From the NCBI GenBank assembly GCA_002453475.1, contig DKGY01000016.1, positions 7,922 to 24,047 on the forward strand: 16,126 nucleotides of DNA. Direction: 5' to 3'. The number at the start of each line of letters is the position of its first letter. Position 1 is the first letter of the stretch. This document shows positions 8,232 through 15,753 of the stretch, piece after piece. The notes under the pieces were generated by a model. It was given only the letters and a program-made list of their open reading frames with translations. It did not search any database and was not told where the DNA came from. The position numbers were made by a program, and so were the translations under genes. This DNA comes from Clostridium sp. UBA6758. GTDB taxonomy: Bacteria; Bacillota; Clostridia; Clostridiales; Clostridiaceae.

Positions 8232-8283
8232 GTAAAGAAGCTCCCTTAGCTGGGGCTTAATAGGAAAACTTAACTTCTTAGTT

Positions 8284-8316
8284 AGCACAGGATACCACTT
8301 TTATCCTGTGCTTTTT
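8284..8316 (+). terminator. Terminator of the small basic protein gene
   Basis: A perfect 11-bp stem (AGCACAGGATA at 8284-8294 with its complement at 8302-8312) and a 7-base loop are followed by TTTT. A second, weaker hairpin lies just upstream (AAGCTCC near 8239-8245 with GGGGCTT near 8253-8259), so the 3' end of this message is quite structured. The terminator isolates this gene from the GntR regulator gene downstream. Confidence 0.88.
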
Positions 8317-8394
8317 CCGATAAATTCTAAGTGAATGAAATTTGAAAAATTCATATCTTTAAGTAAAGTAGCCATATATGGTAAGGTGAGGTTT

Positions 8395-9078
8395 ATGGGA
8401 ATTGAAAATAGATCTTATTTAAAAGTAATTCAGTACATAAAACAATTACTTTTAAGTGAGCAATTAAGTATGGGAGATAAACTCCCCACAGAACGTGAGT
8501 TGTCAGAAAAATTAAATATAAGTAGGAATTCTATACGTGCAGCAATAAGAATGATGGAAAACATGGGAATTATAGAAAGTCGCCAAGGTTCTGGCAATTA
8601 TTTGGTGGGAAATATCGGTAGGAGTTTTACAGACTCCTTATCTATGATGTTGTTGATGAAACGTGTAGATTATCTTGAAATTAGTCAATTGAGACGTGGA
8701 ATTGAAATTCAGGCTCTATCCCTTGCTATGAACCTAATTACAGAAGAAGATTTAACTAATCTTAACACTTTGTTAGATGAAATGGATGAATGCAGTGAAA
8801 TACAACGAGCTATTTTAGATAAAGAATTTCACTATGCTGTTGTGACCCTATCTAAGAACCAGTTAATGCTAAGTATTATGGAAGGCTTATCAGAGATATG
8901 TCAAGAATTTATAGAACACATACTAAGTCGAACATTAAATAATCAAAAAACTACCCTTATAAATTTGCATAAAAAAATATTTAAAAGTCTAGTAGAGAAA
9001 GACTTGTCCATAGGTATTGAAGCAATCAATGAACATTATAATGTCATTGATAAATTATTAATAAATGATAAGAAATAG
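8395..9078 (+). CDS. GntR-family transcriptional regulator, FadR/PdhR-type (FCD domain)
   Basis: This is a one-component DNA-binding regulator with an N-terminal winged helix and a C-terminal FCD ligand-binding domain. The helix-turn-helix shows the typical GntR signature GDKLPTERELSEKLNISRNSIRAAI (about 28-52) and the wing GIIESRQGSGNYL. The FCD part begins near LRRGIEIQALSLA (about 101-113) and retains metal/ligand residues: the D-x-x-x-H pattern in LDKEFH, a later histidine in NLHKKIF and another in NEHYNVID. Total length is 227 residues, normal for the family. I choose ATG 8395 because AAGGTGAGG precedes it; the frame is open to 8335 but without a site. Its own promoter is not obvious; TTGAAA at 8342 has only a weak partner. 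It lies directly upstream of lrgAB, which carries a PdhR/LldR-like operator, so it probably represses that operon. Confidence 0.93.
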   Translation: MGIENRSYLKVIQYIKQLLLSEQLSMGDKLPTERELSEKLNISRNSIRAAIRMMENMGIIESRQGSGNYLVGNIGRSFTDSLSMMLLMKRVDYLEISQLRRGIEIQALSLAMNLITEEDLTNLNTLLDEMDECSEIQRAILDKEFHYAVVTLSKNQLMLSIMEGLSEICQEFIEHILSRTLNNQKTTLINLHKKIFKSLVEKDLSIGIEAINEHYNVIDKLLINDKK

Positions 9079-9099
9079 TGGTTAATAACCACTATTTTT
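9073..9099 (+). terminator. Terminator of the GntR regulator gene, overlapping its stop codon
   Basis: Complementary arms AAATAGTGGT and ACCACTATTT (9073-9097, loop TAATA) are followed by a T run. The hairpin includes the TAG stop of the regulator. It separates regulator transcription from the strong lrgAB promoter that begins four bases later, so the two units are probably controlled independently. Confidence 0.82.
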
Positions 9100-9102
9100 C
9101 GT

Positions 9103-9131
9103 TTGACATGCATATAAAAAAGAGGTACAAT
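9103..9131 (+). promoter_or_regulatory. Strong sigma-A promoter of lrgAB
   Basis: TTGACA (9103-9108), exactly 17 bases, then TACAAT (9126-9131): consensus -35 and a one-mismatch -10. The predicted start is about 9138, inside the adjacent palindrome. Such a strong promoter next to an operator suggests an operon that is off until derepressed, then highly expressed. Confidence 0.88.
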
Positions 9132-9157
9132 TCTAAATTGGTAGTACCAATTTAGAA
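9131..9157 (+). promoter_or_regulatory. 27-bp perfect palindromic operator of PdhR/LldR type
   Basis: Two 13-bp arms, TTCTAAATTGGTA (9131-9143) and TACCAATTTAGAA (9145-9157), surround a single G. The inner part, ATTGGT-AGT-ACCAAT, matches the remembered consensus for PdhR/LldR-type FCD regulators (TTGGTnnnACCAA). It starts at the last base of the -10 and covers the predicted transcription start, the classic position for a repressor. The GntR-family regulator encoded immediately upstream is the obvious candidate to bind it. Confidence 0.85.
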
Positions 9158-9169
9158 AGGGATGTTTGT

Positions 9170-9529
9170 ATGAAGTATGTTCGTCAATTTGGAATTATTT
9201 TGTCAATAACTTTTATTGGAGAGATATTAAAATATATTATTCCATTACCTATTCCTGCCAGTATATATGGTTTAATTCTCATGCTTTTAATTTTAAAATC
9301 AAAAATAATTTCCCTTGATCAAGTAAAAGAAACTGGAACTTTTTTAATAGAAATTATGCCTCTAATGTTTATACCAGCAGCAGTTGGTTTACTAGTTTCT
9401 TGGGAATCACTAAAGGATATTTATATTCCTATTATTATAATAACCATTTTAACCACTGTAATTGTAATGACAGTGACAGGTAAGGTTACTCAGCTTATGA
9501 TTAAATTAGAGAGGATGAATAAAAATTGA
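9170..9529 (+). CDS. lrgA: LrgA/CidA-family small membrane protein
   Basis: This is a small integral membrane protein of the holin-like LrgA/CidA family. With LrgB it was first linked to control of murein hydrolase export; in Bacillus subtilis the homologous pair (PftA/PftB) is a pyruvate transporter. The 119 residues contain about four membrane segments (roughly 7-27, 29-48, 58-81 and 87-107). The conserved family start FGIILSITFIGEILKYIIPLPIPASIYGL and the EIMPLMFIPAAVGLL segment are present. The ATG start has AAAGGG upstream. It is first in the lrgAB operon behind the operator, and its stop overlaps the lrgB start. Given the PdhR-like operator, a carboxylate (pyruvate or lactate) transport role seems more likely here than cell lysis, but this is inference. 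Confidence 0.92.
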   Translation: MKYVRQFGIILSITFIGEILKYIIPLPIPASIYGLILMLLILKSKIISLDQVKETGTFLIEIMPLMFIPAAVGLLVSWESLKDIYIPIIIITILTTVIVMTVTGKVTQLMIKLERMNKN

Positions 9530-10218
9530 AGGATTTATTATGTAATTCAGCATTTTTTGGTGTAGTAGTCAGTGTCCTAGGCTATGAGATAGGTTTATTT
9601 TTAAAGAAAAAATTTAATAAGGGAATCTTTAATCCGTTACTTATTTCAATTCTTTTTGTAATGATAGCTCTAGTTATTTTTAGAGTAGATTTTGAAAGTT
9701 ATAATGATGGAGCAAAATATTTAAGCTATTTGTTAACACCTGCTACAGTTTGTCTGGCAATCCCTTTATATGAACAATTGGATTTACTGAAAAACAATTT
9801 TAAAGCTATTATAATAGGAATTTTTTCAGGAGTAGCAGCTAGTCTTATAAGTGTATTTCTCTTTGCTTTACTTTTTCAGTTTACCCATGAACAGTATGTA
9901 ACCTTGCTTCCAAAATCGATTACCACAGCTATAGGAATGGGAATTTCAGAAGAACTAAATGGAATTGTCACAATTACAGTAGCTGTTATTATTGTAACTG
10001 GTATCATTGGTAATATCCTTGCTGAAATGATTTGCAAGGTATTTCATATCCATGAACCTGTTGCCAAAGGAATTGCCATAGGAACCTCTTCCCATGCCAT
10101 CGGAACTGCAAAGGCAATGGAAATGGGAGAAATTGAAGGAGCTATGAGTGGTCTTGCAATAGCAGTTGCAGGTTTGTTCACAGTAGTTGGTGCCTCCATA
10201 TTTGCTAATTTTATATAG
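9526..10218 (+). CDS. lrgB: LrgB/CidB-family membrane protein, partner of LrgA
   Basis: This is a 230-residue polytopic membrane protein of the LrgB/CidB family, probably the main channel or carrier subunit acting with LrgA. It has about seven hydrophobic segments. Family signatures are [13 protein letters not shown] (about 82-94), [20 protein letters not shown] (about 126-145) and [24 protein letters not shown] (about 188-211). It starts with TTG at 9526, overlapping the lrgA stop by four bases, which suggests translational coupling; GAGAGG about 11 bases upstream can act as ribosome binding site. It is last in the operon, closed by a shared bidirectional terminator. Confidence 0.93.
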   Translation: MKDLLCNSAFFGVVVSVLGYEIGLFLKKKFNKGIFNPLLISILFVMIALVIFRVDFESYNDGAKYLSYLLTPATVCLAIPLYEQLDLLKNNFKAIIIGIFSGVAASLISVFLFALLFQFTHEQYVTLLPKSITTAIGMGISEELNGIVTITVAVIIVTGIIGNILAEMICKVFHIHEPVAKGIAIGTSSHAIGTAKAMEMGEIEGAMSGLAIAVAGLFTVVGASIFANFI

Positions 10219-10242
10219 ATTAAAAATGAAGTAATCTACAAG

Positions 10243-10288
10243 ATAAAATACCCACGGCACCTTAATGGTATCCGTGGGTATTGTTTTT
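10243..10288. terminator. Bidirectional terminator between lrgB and the P-type ATPase gene
   Basis: An 11-bp stem (AATACCCACGG at 10247-10257 with CCGTGGGTATT at 10272-10282) encloses a 14-base loop that can itself pair ACC with GGT. T-rich sequence follows on the plus strand (GTTTTTAT) and, read on the minus strand, TTTTATC follows as well. It can thus end transcripts from both converging genes. Confidence 0.87.
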
Positions 10289-10306
10289 ATATAATTTCGA
10301 ACATTG

Positions 10307-12856
10307 CTAGGATCTATTTCCTACAAAGGTAGCAATGCTATTAATAAAGGATATTATTCCTGAGAAGAATACAATGATTGCCCACTGACCAATACCTATA
10401 GACATGGTATGGAATATACCTTGTAATACAGGAACATATATTACTAATAAAAGTGCTGTCACTGAAATAACAACAGAGCCTATTAGATACATATTAGTAA
10501 ATGGATTAATTTCAAATAATGAATACTTTTCACTTCTACATTCAAATACGTGAATTAACTGTGAGCAAATTAAAGTTCCAAGGGCCAAGGTTCTACAAAT
10601 TCCCAAGCCATATCCATAATACTTACCTGCTAAGAATGCGAGAACTGTACAAACACCAATTAAAGCTCCTCTAATTAATATCTTTTCTTTTAATCCTCTT
10701 GCAAAAACACTTTCTCCTTTTTTTCTTGGCTTTTCATACATTATGTTTTTATTTGGAGGATCTACACCAAGAGCTATAGCTGGCAGTCCATCTGTAACTA
10801 GATTTACAAACAAAATTTGAATAGGAAGTAGTGGTACTTCTAAATAAAACAATGAAGCTAAGAACATGGTCAATACTTCACCTAAATTACAAGACAATAA
10901 ATATCTTATAAACTTTCTAATATTATCATATATAACCCTACCTTCTTCTACAGCAGTTACAATGGTAGCAAAGTTATCATCTAATAATATCATGGATGCA
11001 GCTTCCTTAGTTACATCTGTTCCTGAAATTCCCATAGCTATTCCAATGTCGGCTTCTTTAATAGCAGGTGCATCATTAACTCCATCACCAGTCATGGCTA
11101 CAATATTACCCCTGTTTTTAAAAGCCTTTACTATTCTTAATTTGTGCTTAGGGCTAACTCTTGCAAATATTCTATAATCATCTATGGACTTTTCAAGTTC
11201 TTTATCACTTATTCTATCAAGTTCAGCTCCTGTAATTACTTCCTTGCTTTCATTACATATATTTAGATCTTTGCCTATGGCAAATGCTGTATTTTTATGA
11301 TCACCAGTAATCATAACAGGTCTTATTCCTGCAACTCTACATCTTAAAACTGCATCTTTTACTTCTTTTCTCGGTGGGTCTATAATCCCAGCTACACCTA
11401 CAAAAACTAAGCCATTTTCCACTTTATCTCCTTTAATTAAATTATCCTCTTTATATGCACCTGCAATGCATCTAAGAGCTCTAAAAGACATATCATCAAT
11501 AAGCTTTTCTACACTTCTTCTATAAGGAATAGTTAATGGTTCTACTCTTCCATTTACTAATATGTGTGAACATCTATCTAGCACTCTCTCTGGAGCTCCT
11601 TTAACATAACATATGTCCTTTCTAGTATTGGTATCCTTCACAATTACTGTCATCATTTTTCTTGTTGAATCAAAGGGGATATCAAAAATTCTCTCTACTT
11701 TACAATTAAAAGTTTCTATTTCAGAGACCTTTTTAAAGAATCCTTTTATTAAAGCAGTTTCTGTAGGATCTCCCATTAAAGCCTTTTCTATAGAATTAGA
11801 AGAATAATTATAGTTACAATCATTACAATACACAAATATTTTTTTTAAAATGTCATGGTCAAAGCTTTTATCTTCATCAATATCATGAATTTTTCCATTA
11901 TGAAGAAGTGCTGTTACCGTCATTCTATTTTCTGTTAATGTTCCTGTTTTATCACTACATATTACAGAGGTACATCCTAAGGTTTCCACCGCTGGTAACT
12001 TTCTTACTAGGGCATTTCTCTTAAGCATTCTAGATACCCCTAAAGCAAGTGCAACAGTTACTATAGCTGATAATCCTTCTGGAATAGCAGCAACGGCTAA
12101 ACTAACTCCAGATAAAAACATGTCATAGATATTTTCCCCTCTATAAATACCTAAAAATGTTACTACAGCACATATAATTAGACAAAGAACTACAAGTACT
12201 TTTCCAAGGGAATTTAATCTTTCCTTTAATGGTGATGGTTCATCTTCTATAGAATGAAGCATATGAGCTATTCTACCCATTTCTGTATTCATACCAGTTC
12301 CATATACCTTTGCCTTACCCCTACCTGTTAAAACAATAGTTCCCATATATATATTATTTTCACTATCCTCTGGACTCTTGTGTACTCCTACTGATTCACC
12401 AGTTAGAAGAGATTCATCCATCATAAGATTATTTCCCTCAATTAAAATACTATCTGCAGGTATCCTATCGCCACTTTCTAATATAACTAAATCTCCTGGC
12501 ACTAGATATATAGAATTTATAACTTCAATTTTTCCATCTCTTATTACCTTAGCTGTAGGTGATGATAGTTTTTTTAACTGTTCTAAGGATTTTTCAGTTT
12601 TATATTCTTGAACAAAGCCTAAAATTCCATTCATTACTATAATTATTAAAATAGTTATAGCATCTGCTTTATCCCCCATAAAACCCGATATAACAGTTGC
12701 CACCATTAATATCCAAATAATCAAGTCATTAAATTGTGATAAAAATATTTTTATAGGTGACACTCTTTTCTTACTCTGTAACTCATTTAGTCCGTATTCT
12801 TTCAGTCTAACTTCTATTTCATTGGTAGATAGTCCTCTATATTCTTTAGCACTCAC
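10307..12856 (-). CDS. Cation-transporting P-type ATPase, SERCA-like Ca2+ pump
   Basis: This P2A-type ATPase couples ATP hydrolysis to Ca2+ export across the cell membrane. The 849-residue protein is full length: N-terminal cation-ATPase domain, actuator motif TGES (152-155), phosphorylation site D302 in SDKTGTLT, nucleotide-domain KGAP (419-422), MITGD (515-519), hinge TGDGVNDAP (589-597) and a C-terminal membrane domain. Ca2+-binding residues line up with SERCA: PEGL in M4 (Glu260), N657 and E660 in M5 (SCNLGE), NLVTD in M6 (N685, T688, D689), and Glu772 where SERCA has E908. Both calcium sites may thus be present. It starts with GTG at 12856, with GGGGGAG five bases upstream. It is monocistronic and convergent with lrgB. 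Mn2+ transport cannot be excluded from sequence alone. Confidence 0.93.
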   Translation of the reverse strand: MSAKEYRGLSTNEIEVRLKEYGLNELQSKKRVSPIKIFLSQFNDLIIWILMVATVISGFMGDKADAITILIIIVMNGILGFVQEYKTEKSLEQLKKLSSPTAKVIRDGKIEVINSIYLVPGDLVILESGDRIPADSILIEGNNLMMDESLLTGESVGVHKSPEDSENNIYMGTIVLTGRGKAKVYGTGMNTEMGRIAHMLHSIEDEPSPLKERLNSLGKVLVVLCLIICAVVTFLGIYRGENIYDMFLSGVSLAVAAIPEGLSAIVTVALALGVSRMLKRNALVRKLPAVETLGCTSVICSDKTGTLTENRMTVTALLHNGKIHDIDEDKSFDHDILKKIFVYCNDCNYNYSSNSIEKALMGDPTETALIKGFFKKVSEIETFNCKVERIFDIPFDSTRKMMTVIVKDTNTRKDICYVKGAPERVLDRCSHILVNGRVEPLTIPYRRSVEKLIDDMSFRALRCIAGAYKEDNLIKGDKVENGLVFVGVAGIIDPPRKEVKDAVLRCRVAGIRPVMITGDHKNTAFAIGKDLNICNESKEVITGAELDRISDKELEKSIDDYRIFARVSPKHKLRIVKAFKNRGNIVAMTGDGVNDAPAIKEADIGIAMGISGTDVTKEAASMILLDDNFATIVTAVEEGRVIYDNIRKFIRYLLSCNLGEVLTMFLASLFYLEVPLLPIQILFVNLVTDGLPAIALGVDPPNKNIMYEKPRKKGESVFARGLKEKILIRGALIGVCTVLAFLAGKYYGYGLGICRTLALGTLICSQLIHVFECRSEKYSLFEINPFTNMYLIGSVVISVTALLLVIYVPVLQGIFHTMSIGIGQWAIIVFFSGIISFINSIATFVGNRS

Positions 12857-12883
12857 ATTTTCTCCCCCTTAACAATTTATTTT

Positions 12884-12912
12884 ATTATAGTTATAAATAA
12901 TCTATTATTAAA
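12884..12912 (-). promoter_or_regulatory. Possible promoter of the P-type ATPase gene
   Basis: Read on the minus strand, TATAAT (12884-12889) lies 17 bases after a poor -35, TTTAAT (12907-12912). The start would be near 12877, giving a leader of about 20 bases. The -10 is perfect but the surroundings are so AT-rich that chance is likely. Confidence 0.35.
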
Positions 12913-12949
12913 TATATGTAGCATATTACCAGTATATGAAAACTTTAAC

Positions 12950-12978
12950 TTTACATAAAGTAAATAAACATTTAAAAT
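12950..12978 (+). promoter_or_regulatory. Promoter of the pyrophosphatase gene, upstream of a long leader
   Basis: TTTACA (12950-12955), exactly 17 bases, then TAAAAT (12973-12978), each one mismatch from consensus. The predicted start is about 12985, at the left edge of the composite repeat, about 200 bases before the ATG. I see no better promoter nearer the gene. Confidence 0.6.
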
Positions 12979-12985
12979 ACTAATT

Positions 12986-13159
12986 ATCAGATAAACAGAG
13001 TTCTTTGCTTCAGAGGAGGTTTTTACTCCCACTGTGTAGTCATCGGATTAACAGAGTTCTTAACTTCTCTGAAGCTTTAGAAATCATTACCCAGGGACGC
13101 AACAGCTCTTTACTCCCACTTTTAATTAGATAGGAGTATATAGTGTGTAGTCATCGGAT
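12986..13159 (+). repeat. Two-copy composite repeat in the predicted leader of the pyrophosphatase mRNA
   Basis: Copy A (12986-13041) and copy B (13042-13152) share the same blocks in the same order: ATCRGATWAACAGAGTTCTT, then CTTC, then TTTACTCCCACT, then GTGTAGTC; a last ATCGGAT closes the array at 13153-13159. Copy B is longer, with an insert containing CCCAGGGACGCAAC. GCTTCAGAGGAG in copy A (13007-13018) can pair over 12 bp (one G-U) with CTTCTCTGAAGC in copy B (13064-13075). Copy B also has a TACTCC/GGAGTA hairpin (13111-13116 with 13133-13138). No open frame of note covers it. It may be a regulatory leader RNA or a dispersed intergenic repeat; I do not recognise a known riboswitch. Confidence 0.75.
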
Positions 13160-13188
13160 AAAATAGATATTATAAAGGAAGGTTATTC

Positions 13189-14829
13189 ATGATAAATAAG
13201 GTATACATAACAGGTCATAGAAATCCTGACTCTGATTCTATATGTGCAGCCATTGCCTATTCAGAGTTTAAAAATAAAACCCAAAGAATTAATGCTATTC
13301 CAATTAGACTAGGAGATGTTAGTAGAGAAACTCAATTTATTCTAGATTACTTTGGAGTTAAACCACCACAACTTGTTCAAACGGTAAAACCTCAAATTAT
13401 GGATTTAAAAATAGATACAGTAGCTCCTATTGCTTCAGACATATCATTAAAAATGGCTTGGTCTATAATGAAGCAAAAAAATATTAAGACTCTTCCAGTT
13501 ATATATCCTAACGAGAAATTAGCTGGAATTGTTTCAGTATCAAATCTAGCTTCTAGCTATCTAGACATTTGGGATAATTATGTTTTAGCAAAAAGTAAAA
13601 CAAGTATTAGTAACATTTTAGAAACTTTATCTGCTCAAATTGTTTATTTATCAGATGAAAACTTAGAACTTAAGGGAAAAGTTGTAGTTTCTATGATGGA
13701 ACCAAATGATAGAAATCTAATAGAAGCAGAAGATATTTGCATCTGCGGAGACCGCGAGGTAGTTCAGGAATTTGTATTGGAGTGTAATGCTAGATTAATG
13801 ATAATTACTAATAATACTACTCCTTCTGAAAAAATTATTGACCTAGCTAAAGAAAAAGGCTGTACTATAATCAGTACTCCATATGACTCATTTACTGCTG
13901 CTAGGTTAATACCTCAAAGTATTCCTATAGAATATGTAATGACTAAAAATAATGTAATTACCTTTTCTACTAGTGACTTCATTGAGGATATTAAGGATAT
14001 TATGCTAGAAACTAGATATAGAAGTTATCCAGTTTTAGACGAAGATGGTTCCGTAGTTGGAAGTGTTTCTAGATACCACTTAATAACACAACAAAGAAAG
14101 AAAGTAATTTTAGTGGATCATAATGAAAAGACTCAGTCTGTAGATGGTCTTGAGGATGCAAATATTTTAGAAATTATTGACCACCACAGAATAGGTGATA
14201 TTCAAACAGGTCAACCAATATACTTTAGAAATGAGCCTGTTGGAAGTACTTCTACCATAGTTGCTAATATATTCTTTGAAAACGGAATTAGACCATCTAA
14301 AAAAGTGGCTGGACTTTTATGTGGAGCTATTATTTCCGATACTCTACTATTAAAATCTCCAACAGCAACTATTGTAGATGAAATCATTCTAAAGAGATTA
14401 TCTGAAATTGCAGATATAGACATAGAAAAGTTTGCACAAGAGATGTTTAAAGCTGGAACTTCATTAGAAGGAAAAAGTTCAAAAGAACTTTTATACCAAG
14501 ACTTTAAAATTTTTAATATGGGAAATTTCAAAGTAGGAGTTGGACAAATAACAACTACTTATATGGATGGATTTACTCCGCTAATTAATGATTTAAAGAC
14601 TGTAATGAACGAAAAATTAACTCAAGGTAAATTTGACATGATTATTCTTATGGTTACTGACATCTTTAAAAGTTCTTCTCTATTTATTGTATGTGGTGAA
14701 CACAAAGAAATATTCTCTAGAGCCTTTAATGTGAAGTTAAGTAATGGAACAGCTTATATTGATAAGATAGTTTCTAGAAAGAAACAAGTTATTCCACCTC
14801 TTTCAGAGGTTATAAACCAAATCAAGTAG
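13189..14829 (+). CDS. Family II (Mn/Co-dependent) inorganic pyrophosphatase with regulatory CBS-DRTGG insert
   Basis: This enzyme hydrolyses pyrophosphate to phosphate, pulling biosynthetic reactions forward in the cytoplasm. The 546 residues are arranged DHH (N-part), CBS (about 75-128), DRTGG-like (about 135-245), CBS (about 248-302), DHH (second part) and DHHA2. Catalytic/metal motifs are intact: HRNPDSD (10-16), VDHNE (309-313), DHH (331-333), ISDT (382-385) and the substrate-binding SRKKQ (529-533). In characterised clostridial homologues the CBS insert makes the enzyme inhibited by AMP/ADP and activated by ATP or diadenosine polyphosphates, so it reports energy state. ATG 13189 is preceded by AAAGGAAGG. 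It is a single-gene unit with an unusual repeated leader upstream and a bidirectional terminator downstream, and codon use is like its neighbours. Confidence 0.95.
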   Translation: MINKVYITGHRNPDSDSICAAIAYSEFKNKTQRINAIPIRLGDVSRETQFILDYFGVKPPQLVQTVKPQIMDLKIDTVAPIASDISLKMAWSIMKQKNIKTLPVIYPNEKLAGIVSVSNLASSYLDIWDNYVLAKSKTSISNILETLSAQIVYLSDENLELKGKVVVSMMEPNDRNLIEAEDICICGDREVVQEFVLECNARLMIITNNTTPSEKIIDLAKEKGCTIISTPYDSFTAARLIPQSIPIEYVMTKNNVITFSTSDFIEDIKDIMLETRYRSYPVLDEDGSVVGSVSRYHLITQQRKKVILVDHNEKTQSVDGLEDANILEIIDHHRIGDIQTGQPIYFRNEPVGSTSTIVANIFFENGIRPSKKVAGLLCGAIISDTLLLKSPTATIVDEIILKRLSEIADIDIEKFAQEMFKAGTSLEGKSSKELLYQDFKIFNMGNFKVGVGQITTTYMDGFTPLINDLKTVMNEKLTQGKFDMIILMVTDIFKSSSLFIVCGEHKEIFSRAFNVKLSNGTAYIDKIVSRKKQVIPPLSEVINQIK

Positions 14830-14841
14830 TTCCATAGCTCT

Positions 14842-14885
14842 AAAGAAGGCTGTCCCCTAAAATTAATTATGGAGACAGCCTCTTT
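14842..14885. terminator. Bidirectional terminator after the pyrophosphatase gene
   Basis: AGGCTGTC (14847-14854) pairs with GACAGCCT (14874-14881), and flanking AAAG/CTTT extend the stem past a single bulged A. The stem ends in TCTTTCT on the plus side and CTTTA on the minus side. It lies between the stop of the pyrophosphatase gene and that of the convergent membrane-protein gene. Confidence 0.82.
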
Positions 14886-14893
14886 CTATTGAG

Positions 14894-15661
14894 TTAAATG
14901 ACTATTAATTTTATCATTGAGCCCTTATTCACCATATAAATCCAGAAAATAACAAAGAAAATAAAACATACTCCATATATAACCGTTAAAAAATCCTTAA
15001 CACATAAATCATCAATTTTTCCCTGGTACACCCCATAGCTTTTTAGATAATGCACTCCCTTATCTTGTATATAGTAAAAGTTAACTGATTCAATATACGC
15101 AGCTAAAATATATATGTTTAATAGTGGATTAGTAAATATATTTATAAAAAAATCTCCTTTAAAATTAATTTTAAAGGTTTTATTTCTAATTACATAGACA
15201 ATATATAAGAACATTCCTCCTATTAGAGTGGGAATAATATTTAGCATATTTAAAATACTATTTATAAACTTTAGTCCTTCATCATCACTGGTATAATATA
15301 TTAATGTATATATTACTCCACCTGTATTACCTATAAGTAGAATATAGATTAAAGGTGCTAAAAACCCACAAATCAGTGATTTACTCATTAAAGATAAAGT
15401 ATTGTAAAATTCCTTTTTTTCAGTTGATTTTTTAATTACAGTTTTTCTCTCACTATTACTTATCTCAATAACAAAGAAAGCTACAATAGCATTAACAATC
15501 TCACTATCAGATATAATACTTATAATTACGCCTAAGATGATTATAAGTATAAAATATACCCATTGTAATACTGCTTTGTCTCTTATTTTCACACTAAATT
15601 TCTCATTAACTTTTATTGCTAAGTCATGCCTATCAAACTTCCAAAATAATATACTTAACAA
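14894..15661 (-). CDS. Membrane protein of unknown function; start uncertain, possible frameshift near the 5' end
   Basis: I do not recognise a family. The uninterrupted frame from a TTG at 15661 gives 255 residues with about five or six membrane segments (around residues 34-52, 56-68, 95-112, 138-157, 185-196 and 225-243) and short soluble loops. There is no signal peptide, enzyme motif or catalytic pattern I can point to. The start is doubtful: the strong site GAGGAGGG (15693-15700) serves ATGs at 15690 and 15687, but these read only a few codons to TAG. The long frame continues upstream of 15661 as VGYLFGCLLS, hydrophobic and protein-like, and would join ATG-ATG-G if one base were added in the GGGG run (15682-15685). 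The intended protein thus probably starts MMGVGYLFGCLLS, about 10 residues longer. An AT-rich TATAAT lies upstream (15732-15737) without a good -35. Confidence 0.7.
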   Translation of the reverse strand: MLSILFWKFDRHDLAIKVNEKFSVKIRDKAVLQWVYFILIIILGVIISIISDSEIVNAIVAFFVIEISNSERKTVIKKSTEKKEFYNTLSLMSKSLICGFLAPLIYILLIGNTGGVIYTLIYYTSDDEGLKFINSILNMLNIIPTLIGGMFLYIVYVIRNKTFKINFKGDFFINIFTNPLLNIYILAAYIESVNFYYIQDKGVHYLKSYGVYQGKIDDLCVKDFLTVIYGVCFIFFVIFWIYMVNKGSMIKLIVI

Positions 15662-15753
15662 ACATCCAAATAAATATCCTACCCCATCATATCCCTCCTC
15701 TTATTTAAAGTTCATCCTTTGTTAATGTTATATTATATGTTTTAAAACATAAA

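Noticed and set aside
9955..10260. Minus-strand open frame of 101 codons antisense to lrgB
   Set aside because: Low-complexity Asn/Cys/Tyr-rich product typical of an antisense frame, and it runs through the shared terminator.
13090..13110. GGGACGCAA resembling the core of a c-di-GMP-I (GEMM) riboswitch
   Set aside because: The required upstream partner (a GGCAAACC-like segment with its tetraloop hairpin) and the downstream GCC helix are missing; the match is nine bases only.
13000..13160. TCCGATGACTAC on the minus strand resembling the GATGACTCC end of a fluoride riboswitch
   Set aside because: The GGnGATGGnGTTC 5' part and pseudoknot partner are not found at the expected distance, and the motif occurs on the opposite strand in both repeat copies.
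14211..14531. Minus-strand open frame antisense to the pyrophosphatase gene
   Set aside because: It lies wholly within a conserved coding region, with no start signal and no family resemblance.
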